Below are positions 1 to 9,090 of a stretch of 64,000 nucleotides of DNA, piece after piece. The stretch covers positions 47,926,126-47,990,125 of the forward strand of contig OZ022341.1 in NCBI GenBank assembly GCA_963989245.1. The letters run 5' to 3'. The stretch's first letter is position 1; every line of letters starts with the position of its first letter. This stretch comes from Nansenia antarctica. Its lineage: Eukaryota > Chordata > Actinopteri > Argentiniformes > Microstomatidae. The notes below the pieces were generated by a model. The model saw only the letters and a list, made by a program, of their open reading frames with translations. It was not told the origin of the DNA and did no database searches. The translations under genes and the position numbers were made by a program.

Positions 1-202
1 TACAGAAAAGCCCACAAGGCTGTGGTGCGAGTCAATCCCAGGGTGCCGCTGGAGCAGCTCCTGCCAGCAGTCTGTGAAAAGTGTGAGTTTGACCCAGAGA
101 CCACCCTCTTACTGAGAGACGCTCACTCCCAAGAGCCGTTGGACCTGACCAAGTCCCTCCATGATGTCGGACTGAGAGAGCTGTATGCCAGGGACACGGC
201 AG
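1..202 (+). CDS. cobll1: cobll1 exon (Cobl domain, C-terminal part), 5' end outside window
   Basis: Open from base 1 in frame 1 (starts YRKAHKAVVRVNP) to a consensus donor at 203 (GCAG then gtgagg), ending in phase 1. The peptide has the signature VPLEQLLPAVCEKCEFDP, then LLLRD, EPLDLTKSL and GLRELYA, which is the ubiquitin-like Cobl domain of cordon-bleu family proteins. Family knowledge: COBL and COBLL1 are cytoplasmic, actin-linked proteins; COBL nucleates actin through C-terminal WH2 motifs. COBLL1 is preferred over COBL because of the two KRAP exons downstream, the GMTT(F/Y)..VP segment in the large exon, and fign as the next gene. The true start codon and earlier exons lie upstream of the window. 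There is no sign of a break here. Confidence 0.9.
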
Positions 203-238
203 GTGAGGTGGACTCGGCACTGTTGAGGACAGTTGTTT

Positions 239-304
239 TGTTTATAATAATAATAATAATAACTTTTATTTGTATAGCACTTTTCCTGCAAACGTTGCAG
301 CTCA
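239..304 (+). repeat. ATAATAATA / ACTTTTATTTGTATAGC dispersed repeat fragment in intron
   Basis: An (ATA)n run is followed by a motif reading TTTGTATAGC then CTTTTCCTGCAAACGTTGC. The same motif is found within both arms of the large palindrome, near 40760 on the plus strand and near 39960 in reverse. It is therefore a dispersed repeat fragment inserted just downstream of the donor. The family is not identified. Confidence 0.6.
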
Positions 305-324
305 TATACTATATAGACACTTAG

Positions 325-720
325 TTTAATGAAAATGGTAATACATTTATGTTTGGAGTAATTGTATGGCTCTCGCCCTGCTCAATTACTGCAACTAGTA
401 ACTAGTACTATCAAGCACTGTTGAGGACAATTGTTTTGTTTATATACCCATGGTTAGAATGATTTGTTATGATGGAAGATGCTGTGTGTACTTCATGCTG
501 TTTTCCACTTTGTTCCTTGTATTGTTCGTGGCCATGTGAAATGCATGTGAAAATACCAACATCGGTGTCCTGTTCTCTTCCTGGAACAGCTGTCTCTCCA
601 ACTCCTACAGACGTTGCTCCATCACCATCACCACCACCATCACCACACCAAGGTACAATATTAATTACATATTGTTGTGTATTATTGAATAATATTTGTG
701 CTTGGTTAAACTATGCTTAT
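325..720 (+). repeat. Dispersed repeat copy 1, contains cobll1 exon 590-652
   Basis: This segment, beginning TTTAATGAAAATGGTAATAC, is highly similar to 4766-5142 over about 390 bases, with small indels. The first part also occurs as a third, shorter copy at 18493-18585, outside the gene. It contains the functional proline-rich exon in copy 1 and a dead version in copy 2. Direction of copying cannot be decided from this window. Confidence 0.8.
590..652 (+). CDS. cobll1: cobll1 proline-rich mini-exon
   Basis: A 63-nt exon bounded by an acceptor (tggaacag) and a donor (CAAG then gtacaat), phase 1 to phase 1, so it preserves frame if used or skipped. With the split codon it reads AVSPTPTDVAPSPSPPPSPHQ. 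It joins the Cobl-domain exon to the basic exon at 736. The Ser/Pro-rich tract resembles the 10-residue repeat coded later in the large exon (ADVVAPSPPV). The CCA/TCA/CAC repeats make it prone to length change. Its use is inferred from frame and splice sites only; it could be alternatively spliced. Confidence 0.65.
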
Positions 721-735
721 TTATCCATGTGTCAG

Positions 736-842
736 ACTGTGTAAAAGACTCAAGCCTTCCAAGAAAAGAGAAGAAACAGAAGGAGAAAGAAAACAAAGGA
801 TTGTTCAGCTTATTCAGGAGAAACAAGAAGAAATCTGAAACG
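736..842 (+). CDS. cobll1: cobll1 basic exon (GLFSLFRRNKKK)
   Basis: Acceptor at 734-735 (gtgtcag) and donor at 843 (ACG then gtatgc), entering in phase 1 and leaving in phase 0. It codes 35 residues plus the split Asp. The lysine-rich stretch KEKKQKEKENKGLFSLFRRNKKK matches the family segment KENKGFFSFF that follows the Cobl domain in COBLL1. This is a basic, probably membrane- or partner-binding linker; that role is inference. Splice sites and phases agree with both neighbouring exons. Confidence 0.85.
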
Positions 843-891
843 GTATGCAAGTACTTCACACACATCCTTACCTCACGACAGTTGCATATTT

Positions 892-1678
892 ATTTATTTT
901 CACAATATTTTATTATCATTGTTATATACCAACATCAAAGACAAAACAACAAAAGACAAATAAAGAGAAACATACAATAACAAAGTTCACAAACATAGAC
1001 ACACACAACTTGCATACATTTTGGATTGAATAAAAAACAATACAAAAACAAAACTTTCCTCCACTTTGTATAAAGTACTCTATCCTACATGTTCTTCATG
1101 TATGGTTCCCACAGCTTGTCAGTCTTTCCGCTTGCCTTTAATAATATAGGTTAATCTTTCCAGACCAATACATTCCAAGAGCCCCCTCTTCCACATTCTC
1201 AATGATGGAGCGTCCATACTCTTCCAGCATAGTGCTATGGCTCTCCTGGCTTGAAGGAGTCCAAAGTCCAGAAGTTTGGTCTGTTTTGATGTCTGTATAA
1301 AGTCCTCCGGATATATTCCAAGCACACAGAGTTTTACATTTAACAGTATTTTGGCATTAAATATCTCAGACAAACATTTTATAACATCTTTCCAGAAATG
1401 TTGGATCTTCGGACACTCCCATAGACAGTGAAATAGAGTACCTTTCTCATCTACACACTTAACACAATCGTCTGGGATGTTAGCAGTCATATGGTGGAGC
1501 TTGACAGGAGTTATGTACGTTCTCATCAACCATTTATGTTGAAGTAGTTTAAACCTTGTATTTATCGTGTGTGTTTGCGCTTTTAAACAAGCAGCATTCC
1601 AATCAGTCTCGTCAATGTCTTCTTGTATGTCAGATTTTCAAGCATTTCATTTGTCTAGTGTTGATTCGTTACTATGTG
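892..1678 (-). mobile_element. 5'-truncated Tx1/L1-clade LINE, antisense in cobll1 intron
   Basis: The insertion is flanked by a perfect 15-bp direct repeat GACAGTTGCATATTT at 877-891 and 1679-1693, a typical LINE target-site duplication. On the minus strand, 1529-1119 codes about 136 residues, with in-frame sequence upstream (KLLQHKWLMRTYITPVKLH). It has the zinc-knuckle-like C-terminal signature of Tx1/L1 reverse transcriptases: a Cys pair (DDCVKC), then H and C in LFHCLWECP, followed by FWKDV. The coding end is open to its stop near 1119 and the A-rich tail lies toward 892. Only the last part of ORF2 is present, so it cannot move by itself. The intact duplication suggests a fairly recent insertion. 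Confidence 0.85.
1119..1570 (-). pseudogene. LINE ORF2 C-terminal fragment (zf-RVT region)
   Basis: Reads on the minus strand as KLLQHKWLMRTYITP then VKLHHM, DDCVKC, LFHCLWECPKIQHFWKDV, ending at a stop near 1119. The Cys-X2-Cys and His-X4-Cys spacing matches the terminal domain of Tx1/L1-like ORF2 proteins. The catalytic reverse transcriptase and endonuclease parts are absent because of 5' truncation. Confidence 0.75.
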
Positions 1679-1817
1679 GACAGTTGCATATTTGACTGAA
1701 TCTTTGTTATTAGAATAGTTTCTCCTCAACCATGCTTGCCCTGAGTGTGTGGTGAGATAAATTTGTGTAATTGGATCTGTTAGTCATTGGGTCTTTTTGC
1801 TCTTGGCTGCTTTAAAG

Positions 1818-2036
1818 GGAGTATCTGTGAGTGCCCCGGGTTCGCCGGACCTGAACAACCAGCGGGTGGCCAGCATGAATTCACTTGTCGTCCCCAACTC
1901 CAACACCCTTCCCTCCTTCATGCCTAAGAAGAGACGCGCCCCCCAGCCCCCGATGGCTGCGTCCCGCAGCATCCCAGCTGACCTCAGTGCCCACCACTTG
2001 GACTTCCGACCCCCGGGGTCACCTGAGGGAGAACAG
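1818..2036 (+). CDS. cobll1: cobll1 exon with first KRAP motif
   Basis: Acceptor ctttaaag at 1817 and donor GAACAG then gtgaat at 2037; 219 nt, phase 0 to phase 0 (73 residues). It contains MPKKRRAPQPPMAASRSIP, the first of two KRAP-type motifs (Lys-Arg-Arg-Ala-Pro). In COBLL1 this motif is followed by a similar P-M-A-S-x-S-x-P stretch, as here. Family knowledge: in COBL the KRAP-containing region binds SH3 partners such as syndapins. Upstream are Ser/Thr-Pro-rich sequences (SAPGSPDLNN) that look disordered and phosphorylatable. This exon is the strongest single evidence for COBLL1 identity. Confidence 0.9.
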
Positions 2037-2359
2037 GTGAATAAGACAGGCCTTCCACTATAGGATGAGTTTCTATTGCCTGTTATACCCTGGCAGGTCA
2101 GAGATCATTGGGCGAAGGACAGGACATCAGCAGGGATCTATTGATAAAGAACGTTGGGCAAATTTGGACACGAGTAGAGATCCAAAGGTGGTGTATCCAT
2201 TACTGTACACACCTGAAAAGTTAGTGCTATTTAGACACAGGCTTAGATTTGGACTAGTGATTCTCAAACGTGTTTGTGGCATGACCCACTGTTACATTAA
2301 CTTTAAGTGACAATTCAAGACTGTGACAGAGAATGTTTGTCTCTGCTGGTGTCTTGCAG

Positions 2360-2480
2360 AGCTCTGCTCTCAGTCGGGTGTCCTCCACCGAATCCTCCCT
2401 GAAGAGGACCAAGCGGAGGGCCCCACCTCCCCCCTGTGAAAACAGTCTCCGCGGACCACCCCAGGACAAAGAGGACAAAG
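2360..2480 (+). CDS. cobll1: cobll1 exon with second KRAP motif
   Basis: Acceptor gtcttgcag ends at 2359; donor AAAG then gtgaga at 2481; 121 nt, phase 0 to phase 1 (40 residues plus one base). It codes SSALSRVSSTESSLKRTKRRAPPPP then CENSLRGPPQDKEDK. LKRTKRRAPPPP is the second KRAP motif, equal in position to the LRRTKRKAPSPP of COBLL1. It joins in frame to the large exon at 5259 (split Gly). The segment is Pro- and Ser-rich and probably disordered. Confidence 0.9.
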
Positions 2481-2499
2481 GTGAGACTGTTTTATTGAC

Positions 2500-2735
2500 G
2501 ATCCCCGTCCCAGGAGGGAGTCGGATGTGAGCTGGTGACTGGAGGGTTGCTGGAATCATATCTACGGTACCACTGCGGTTGTACCCTTGAGCAAGGCACT
2601 TAGGCCCTAACTGCTCCAGGGGTGCCCTGAAGATGGCTGACCCTGTGCCCAGAGCTCTGCTCTCCCTGGGGGGAGACACACGCACAAACTACATTTCGTT
2701 GTACTTGCAGTGCTCTGTTCAATGACAAAAAAGTT
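2500..2735 (+). mobile_element. SINE-like element with L2-type 3' tail
   Basis: Contains a motif very common in dispersed fish repeats (CCCTTGAGCAAGGCACTTA at about 2585-2605) after a tRNA-like B-box-like stretch (GGTTGCTGGAATC). Its 3' end (ACATTTCGTTGTACTTGC then AATGACAA) is clearly similar to the 3' ends of the L2 LINEs at 27380-27445 and 52355-52400 (TTTCGTTGTATGGTACC, AATGACAATAAAG). A shared tail is the hallmark of a SINE moved by L2 machinery. Family name and exact 5' end are not certain. Confidence 0.7.
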
Positions 2736-3467
2736 GAATTTTATCTCATCTTGTTGGTTGCATTCAAGGTTGTCTAAATTGGTGTCACACAGCACAGCCA
2801 CAGAGCACCAGATCGTGTTTGGAGTTTTTTTTTTTTTTTTTTTACATTTCAGGGATATCAATAGGATATATCAATCTGCTGCAGTGTAGGTGAATCTGGA
2901 ATGCAACCATTGATTAGTAGTTTTCAGTCAGAAGATGATCTACATTAATTATCTGGATATGGTAGATATTCTACTGTACTCTATCCTGAAAATGTCTCCC
3001 CATTAGACCATACTAAATGTCTACCGGTATCTATCTTCACCCTTGTGTACAATCTAATTGTGAGGGGTTAGAGCCTCCAAAGCTTTTGGATTAGCTTATC
3101 TCCTGTCGTGTGTGTGTGTGGGGGGGTGATTTTCAGACTGGCCAAAAGCTGTTTTATCAGGCAAGGGATTGGTAGCTCTGTGTAGTGTGCACTCTAGTGG
3201 TCAATAAGGAGTAGTTCCCATCATCCCAATTGACATTCTTTTTTGCATAAAGATCAGAGGCTTAATATAGCCATCAAAAACATCTCATACAGCTTAACCT
3301 TTGTCATTTGGAGCAATTAAAGCCTTTTCAGCGCATCTAATGCTTACGGCAGTTCAACATGTTGGGTCATTTCTTTGTCTGAACTCTCATTCCCTTGTGT
3401 TTGATGGTCTGACTAGTTCTCATGCCTGGGTCCTTCCAGTGCTCTCTCGCAGTGTGGTTTAACCTCA

Positions 3468-3616
3468 GGACCACTTTCACAGACCCAGACCACAGCCTTA
3501 GGATCATTTAAGTTTCATGGACCTAGCTTTAAAAACTCCTTGACCATACAATGCTTCACCTAGATTTGTTTTTGTTTGTACTTATTTGTTTAATCTAGGT
3601 CTGTGAAACTGGTTGC
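3468..3616. mobile_element. Degenerate palindromic MITE
   Basis: The left end (ACTTTCACAGACCCAGACC) and the reverse complement of the right end (CCAGTTTCACAGACCTAG) match as imperfect terminal inverted repeats. The ends resemble those of the clear MITE at 18896-19020 (CCAGTTTCACAGACAAGG). Probably an older, diverged member of the same group. Confidence 0.45.
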
Positions 3617-4765
3617 GTGTGTTCTAATATTTGTAAGACAGTGTTTTCTTTTGTTGAGTCCAATGTGTGAGCTCCGAGCTGGAACAGCTGCACACCTTGT
3701 GGGTCCCCATGACCAGAGTTGAAATCCCCTGTTCTGGAAGTGCTTTTCTTTCTCCCTCCTGCAGACTCTGTCTCACCAGAGGGGGGCGACTGAGAGCTGT
3801 GTCCTCCTTTCCTCTCCTCCCCTATGCTGCTCCTGCCCTCCGCACTCCTCCTCCTCTTCCTCCGCCTCCTCCTGTGGCAGTCTGTTGTTCCCCCTCCATT
3901 GCTTTGGGACTGTCACCGACTTTTCAAGCTGTTGTTTGTATTCGTTTTATTTGTGACCTCTGTTTGTACCTGTTTATTGTTTTTCTCATTGTCTGTGTAA
4001 CCTTTTGTATGCTTTCTCTCTAAATGTTAGTTTCTCAGTATAGTTACCGGAACATATCCGGTACATATGTGCATTATTTCCTCCTCAGATTCATAACTGT
4101 GCCTTTTTTTAGATAATTGTCCAAGTCGAACATTAGTTTGGATACCTGACTGTTTCTGCTTTCAACAACGCTAGCTACATCATTGTTTGGCACGACAAAG
4201 ACTAGTTGGTGATAGCAGATAAACCAGGCTTTGAGAATAAAGTAACATACTACATCTCTTACTTCCTTTTGTACATAACCATGAAGATTGATGTCATCTT
4301 TTTTTGTCATCAAACTTGTTTCTGTTATTATTTGTCTTTGTTATTCGTGTTTTCTGTTGTTCTTTTACATGTTTTCTACTACTGTTTAAAAAAAAAAAAA
4401 GGAAGAATTTAATCACCTGCTTAGTGTATAACCTGTTCTTTAAGGCAGATATTGCTTGATATTGCCTATGCGAATAATACAATTTTTAAATGTATTAATC
4501 CAATCCGATTTTAATAAAGTAATATAATGTTCTCAAATTCAATGTCTTTGTTCCACAACAATTACTCCCTCTCACCTTGACAGATATTTGATAGTGTTCT
4601 ATGATCAAATTCCTTGTGATCAATGTCATACTGTGCTATTATATTGACATCAACATTTAGATTTACCCACACTGTAAAAATGCTACTTCACCCTGTCACC
4701 AACTTCATACCACAGTTGACAATCTCCCTGAAAGAAAATGTGTTCAGTCAGGACACTTGTGTCGG

Positions 4766-5142
4766 TTTAATGAAAATGGTAATACATTTAAGTTTGGAGT
4801 AATTGGATTGCTCTCGCCCTGCTCAATTACTGTAACTAGTACTATCAAGCACTGTTGAGGACAATTGTTTTGTTTATATACCCATGCTTAGAATTATTTG
4901 TTATGATGGAAGATGCTGTGTGTACTTCATGCTGTTTTCCACTTTTTCCTTGTATTGTTCGTGGCCATGTGAAAATACCAACATCGGTGTCCTGTTCTCT
5001 TCCTGGAACAGCTGTCTCTCCAACTCCTACAGATGTTGCCCCACCATCACCACCACCATCACCACCACCACCACCACCACACCATAACATATTGTTGTGT
5101 ATTATTGAATAATATTTGTGCTTTGTTATACTATGCTTATGC
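4766..5142 (+). repeat. Dispersed repeat copy 2 with dead copy of the proline-rich exon
   Basis: Nearly the same as 325-720. The acceptor and the first half of the exon are kept (from 5012: CTGTCTCTCCAACTCC), and the CAC/CAT tract is expanded. In place of CCAAG|gtacaat there is CCATAACAT, so the 5' splice site was removed by a short deletion. Homology upstream (GTTCAGTCAGGACAC) is shared with the third copy near 18493. No usable donor is close, so I treat this as a pseudo-exon. Confidence 0.75.
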
Positions 5143-5258
5143 ATCACTCAATTACTGCTCGTCTGCTCTATTACTTAAACCATCAGTCATTACTGTGTGC
5201 ATTTCAGAGATGAGCCCGCACCCTGTTTTCCCAACTAAGAGTTAATCTGTCTTTGCAG

Positions 5259-6667
5259 GGACTGTGATGTCACTCTATGCACTGAAGGAGATGAGAGAGA
5301 CTGAGGAGATGGACTCTCCGCCACCTGGCCACCCCAATCCTTTAGGCGTGAACAACAAACTCTGCCTGTCTGCTACTCCCCCCGTTGCAGATGTAGTGGC
5401 CCCTTCTCCCCCTGTTGCTGACGTAGTGGCCCCTTCTCCCCCTGTTGCAGATGTAGTGGCCCCTTCTCCCCCTGTTGCAGACGTAGTGGCCCCTTTTCCC
5501 CCTGTCGCAGACGTAGTGGCCCCTTCTCCCCCCTCCCTCGCCCAGACGCTGACCTCTTCCCTGGTCAGTGGAGCACTGCTCAAGCCGCTAAAGTACCGCA
5601 ATAGTGCCACCGTCGATACAACATCGTCAATACAACCGTATCCACAATACGGAAATTCACTCTCTACGCGCAGCTCTTCAATGCGACTCGAGGCAAAGCC
5701 TGTCAGTGAGAAGGGGTTGGGCAGGAGTCCCACGCAGAGGGAGGGTATGACCACCTTCACTGTGGTGCCGCGGTCCTCCCTGCTGAGGCAGAAGGCCTTC
5801 GAGGTGGAACTGACTCTGATGGTCTCAAACCAAGCCCGAGGGGGGGTCGAGGACTCCTCCGCTCTCGCTGCTGCTGAGCCCATGACCAATGGCCAATCCA
5901 AGACCCAGGAGATTCTAGAGTCACCAAAGAAGCCAGAGGCTGAGAGAACTACGCTTGAGGCTTATTCTAAGCTCTGTCCTTCAGAGATTTCAAAGAAAGT
6001 CACCAACTGTGTCTTCTGTCCTCCAGCCTTGCCTGGTCCCGTAGACCTGGGCCAGATCTCACCAGATCCTGCAACAGACATTCAGGAAGTTATAGCACTA
6101 CCAGCCAATGAGGATCAGCCAGTAACACCTACAGCCAAAGTCAACAACTCACCACCTGACCTGTTGGTCTACCACAATGGAATACCTGGTGATGGTGTCA
6201 CCTCAACCTCAGAGCAAGAGAGCAGTGCTATCATCAGCCTCGCAGAGGTTCTACTGAACACCGGGACAGCTCAACATGACTCTGTGGAGGCTCAAGAGGA
6301 TGAGGAAAACAGCTTCCCACCCCCACCTCCCCCTGTGTGCTACGACGAGGTGGTAGAGGAGGGGGAAGAGAAGCCTTGTAGTAGCGAAGACTCATCCAGT
6401 CTTACCCAGGCGTCAAGCCCTCTCCTCCATGGACCACCACCGGAGGGTTTCTATGGCAAATATCTAGCCCGACTCACTTCTCCAAGACCGTATGTGCCCA
6501 CCAATGCCGCCAAGTCACTGGTAAGGATTGGCACCATCCCGTCGCGCTTCGCCCAGGCTGTGGCACAGGCCGTCCAGAAGTCTCAGACAGGTATCAGAGG
6601 AATGGGCCCCCTTCCTCAGTCAACTTCTGGTTCCCGACACCCTTCTGGCCTACCACTCACAAATATG
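5259..6667 (+). CDS. cobll1: cobll1 large exon with 10-residue tandem repeat
   Basis: Acceptor tctttgcag ends at 5258; proposed donor ATG then gtaggt at 6668; 1409 nt, phase 1 to phase 0 (469 residues plus split Gly). It starts GTVMSLYALKEMRETEEMDS, then has five copies of VADVVAPSPP (5384-5533; the fourth ends PFPP). Further on, EGMTTFTVVPRSSL matches the family segment GMTTYKIVPPKSL, and FYGKYLARLTSPRPYVPTNAAKSL then PSRFAQAV matches the conserved pre-WH2 region. An acidic stretch precedes a PPPPPPVCYDEV motif. Most of it is low-complexity and probably disordered. If the donor is not used, the frame runs 19 codons into the intron (from the ATG) and stops at 6722-6724. No WH2 motif (an LL-AIRSG-type helix) is visible. 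Confidence 0.9.
5384..5533 (+). repeat. Coding minisatellite, 30 bp x 5
   Basis: Five head-to-tail 30-bp units (GTTGCAGATGTAGTGGCCCC then TTCTCCCCCT), in frame, each coding VADVVAPSPP. Units differ by only one to three bases (Asp codon GAT/GAC, one Ser to Phe, synonymous changes), so expansion looks recent. The copy number is probably variable between individuals. Confidence 0.95.
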
Positions 6668-6867
6668 GTAGGTGACATCTTCTCTTCTGCTGGTACTGTA
6701 ATGATGATACCAATTAGTTGTTAACATGTTGAGTATATTTTAGCTTTTGGTCACATTAACAACAACACACAACACCATGTTGATTTTGGCTTGTTGGTAT
6801 CTTTATACATTCTTTGATTGACAAGGATAATACATGCACATTTGTATGATAATACATACACAGACAT

Positions 6868-6895
6868 ATACAGTGGGAGAAATAAGTATTTATCG
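6868..6895. repeat. Tc1-like terminus fragment
   Basis: CAGTGGGAGAAATAAGTATT resembles the ends of many fish Tc1/mariner elements (CAGTGGGGAAATAAGTATT type). No matching second end is seen close by, and the solo LTR begins 14 bases later. Confidence 0.35.
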
Positions 6896-6908
6896 TGTTG
6901 TCTTTCCC

Positions 6909-7391
6909 TGTAGCCACCAATTCCACCATGCAAATGAAAACAGTTGTAGTCCGGGTTGGATAAGAACGCACGCCACACGGTCCTTGTAAGTTGTATAAAG
7001 TTTAAAAGGTTTATTGTCCATAATCAAAAGTAATCCACTGAATCCAACGAAAGGAAAAGTAATAAAGCAGACGATAAGGTATGGGATTAAAGAAAAGCGT
7101 GAACATGGTCAAATTTATGTTTTTCCCAAATAACCTGTTTCCATCGACCCAGGTGCTACTAATTGTCTACACCTGGGCCCATCCTATCACCTCACCACGT
7201 GACAATCAATTACGAATAAAACACTAATAATTCTATAACCATAAACATAAAAACAAAACATTATTCATAACATAAATAACCAAAAACATAAAATAAACAT
7301 TAATCATGAAATATAAATATAACTCAAAACATCATAGCACAAATCATCCAAAATAAAAGCCCAAAGTAAAAATGGCATATAACAAATAACA
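6909..7391 (-). mobile_element. Solo LTR, 483 bp, flanked by TTCCC duplications
   Basis: The segment begins TGTAGCCACC and ends AATAACA, so both strands have TG...CA ends. It is flanked by a 5-bp direct repeat TTCCC at 6904-6908 and 7392-7396. On the minus strand there is an AATAAA signal (seen as TTTATT at 7010-7015) about 100 bases from the end, which fits an LTR poly(A) signal and sets the strand. No internal gag/pol sequence is present, so this is a solo LTR left by recombination of an LTR retroelement. It sits in the last cobll1 intron, antisense to the gene. Class (gypsy or retrovirus-like) cannot be decided. Confidence 0.75.
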
Positions 7392-7822
7392 TTCCCCTTT
7401 ATTGCACATAGCTTTAGCTCTGTAGTTTTATTGAGTTCATAGCAATGCCTGGTCTAAACTTCATGTGAATAGCTGCAATGTAAATATAAACAAATTAGAA
7501 TTGTTGATATATATTATCTCCCCCACTATCTGCTAATGGATTACCCGAACACTATGGTTGTTTCTGTACCTGAAGCTGACCATTCTTAATGTTCATACCC
7601 AGAGGGCCCATGCTTGAACGTGTGAACCCTGAGTTCCACAAGTGAACCCTGTACCACAACACAGGAAACGAAGTAACAGCCATACCCCTGGGATGTCTAC
7701 ATTCCACCATGTCTATTTCTCAAATCCTACATTTGCAAGATATGTCTTGCTAAACAATCACTTGTCTGTCTGTCCATCTTCTGAGACGCTAACGTCTATG
7801 ACTGTCGTCTTCTTACAAATAA

Positions 7823-7830
7823 CCCCCCCC

Positions 7831-7876
<46 letters not shown>
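7823..7876. repeat. Poly-C and (CA)n microsatellite
   Basis: A run of C followed by about 21 CA units, 68 bases upstream of the proposed terminal exon acceptor of cobll1. Confidence 0.95.
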
Positions 7877-7880
<4 letters not shown>

Positions 7881-7943
7881 CTGTGACCTGGCATAGGAAG
7901 GCCATCCTGTAAACGTGTTCTATTTGTTTCTATGCTCCCACAG

Positions 7944-7955
7944 GTGCCTGAATGA
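7944..7955 (+). CDS. cobll1: cobll1 probable terminal micro-exon (VPE-stop)
   Basis: A good acceptor (pyrimidine-rich tract then TGCTCCCACAG ending at 7943) is followed by GTG CCT GAA TGA. The preceding exon ends in phase 0, so this gives Met-Val-Pro-Glu-stop. A long untranslated region with poly(A) signals follows. The call rests only on splice-site quality and phase; an unseen exon or intron read-through (stop at 6722-6724) are the alternatives. If right, this protein lacks the WH2-containing tail of other COBLL1 proteins. Confidence 0.5.
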   Translation: MPE

Positions 7956-9090
7956 CTGCCTCCCGAATCTCAGAATGGAAGTTCCTGTTTAGGGTGAGGC
8001 AACTGCAGTGACGTAGGGGGGGGCACAAGATAGTCACATGACTTCAGGATGACCCCACTTAGAGGTGAACTGCCAAATTCCATAGAGTGCTGGGTGGGCA
8101 CTTGTTTTTCAGTCAGCTAATCATAAGAAATGATTGAGGTTATGATTTCTATTATGTATGATGTATGTTACATCCATTTATTTCAAGGCATTTCGTCTAA
8201 TGGCCAATTTTGTTTTGCAATAATGCTGCCTAAATGACTAAGTCTGTTTTTCTCTTTTTTAATGTTATTAACATTTATGTTTAGAAGCTGTACATACTAG
8301 TGGCCTATTAGTATATGATCCTGTTCAAATTCATGGGACCTCAATTTCTGTTTTCAAGCTTCCTGTTTTATTTCATATTTCCTCTTATTTTGAGTTATCA
8401 TGTGCCAAGACTGAGCTAATAAGGTGGTTATGTTTGTACATACGACGGTTTGATTTGATTTGCATATCCTAAACTTGAGGTTCTGCTATATTATATATTG
8501 CATTGTGAACAGTAATTACGTTTTATCATTTTCCAGATGTTTACATTGATATGCAGTAAAAATGCTGAAAGATTGTGTTAGAGTTTTTCTTTATGTTGCC
8601 ACTGGGTGGCATAAGCACACTGCTAATAAATGACTCAATTGTAAAGGAGTACTTCAGTGAGCTCTTTTGTGATAACTGTTATGCATTGCAAATTCTTGAC
8701 ATAACAACATTCACAGCTCAACATTCAGAAAGCCCATCATCTATTGTCATTGCTTTTGTGAAAATGATACACACAGGGTCATTATATATTAGCGATATTA
8801 TATCACTGGCCATTTTGGTCTATTTTATTTGTGGTATGGTATCTTTCAAGCATTTCTTTCAAACATTTCAATCATTTATTTTTCTTATTGCTTGTGAACT
8901 TATGCCAGATTTGATTAATTCATTAGGTTTCAGTGTTATAATGTTGAAGTCAGAGGTAGCATTCAGAGCAGACATGATTGGGAACTTCTATAATGTGGAA
9001 TATAAGTCCACCTTGGCCTAGTTCCTACATTTAGATTATATCCTCGGTGTTAAAAAACTTACTGAATAAACCTTTATAGAAGTGTTAAAC
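7956..9090 (+). other. cobll1: cobll1 3' untranslated region (probable)
   Basis: AT-rich, without long repeats, after the proposed stop. AATAAA signals occur at 8625-8630 and 9065-9070, the latter followed by a T-rich stretch, suggesting cleavage near 9085-9095. The 148-codon open frame at 8575-9021 has no family features and AT-rich composition, so I do not call it a gene. Confidence 0.5.

Noticed and set aside
5012..5090. Second copy of the proline-rich exon as an extra coding exon
   Set aside because: No donor is left after the CAC/CAT tract; the next GT sites do not fit a donor consensus or keep frame.
1..6667. Identity as COBL and not COBLL1
   Set aside because: The two KRAP exons with P-M-x-A-S-x-S-x-P and LKRTKRRAP contexts, the GMTT..VP segment and the neighbouring fign fit COBLL1 better; COBL also has several WH2 motifs.
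8575..9021. 148-codon plus-strand frame with hydrophobic stretches
   Set aside because: It is AT-rich, lies in the probable cobll1 3' UTR, has no splice or family support, and starts in low-complexity sequence.
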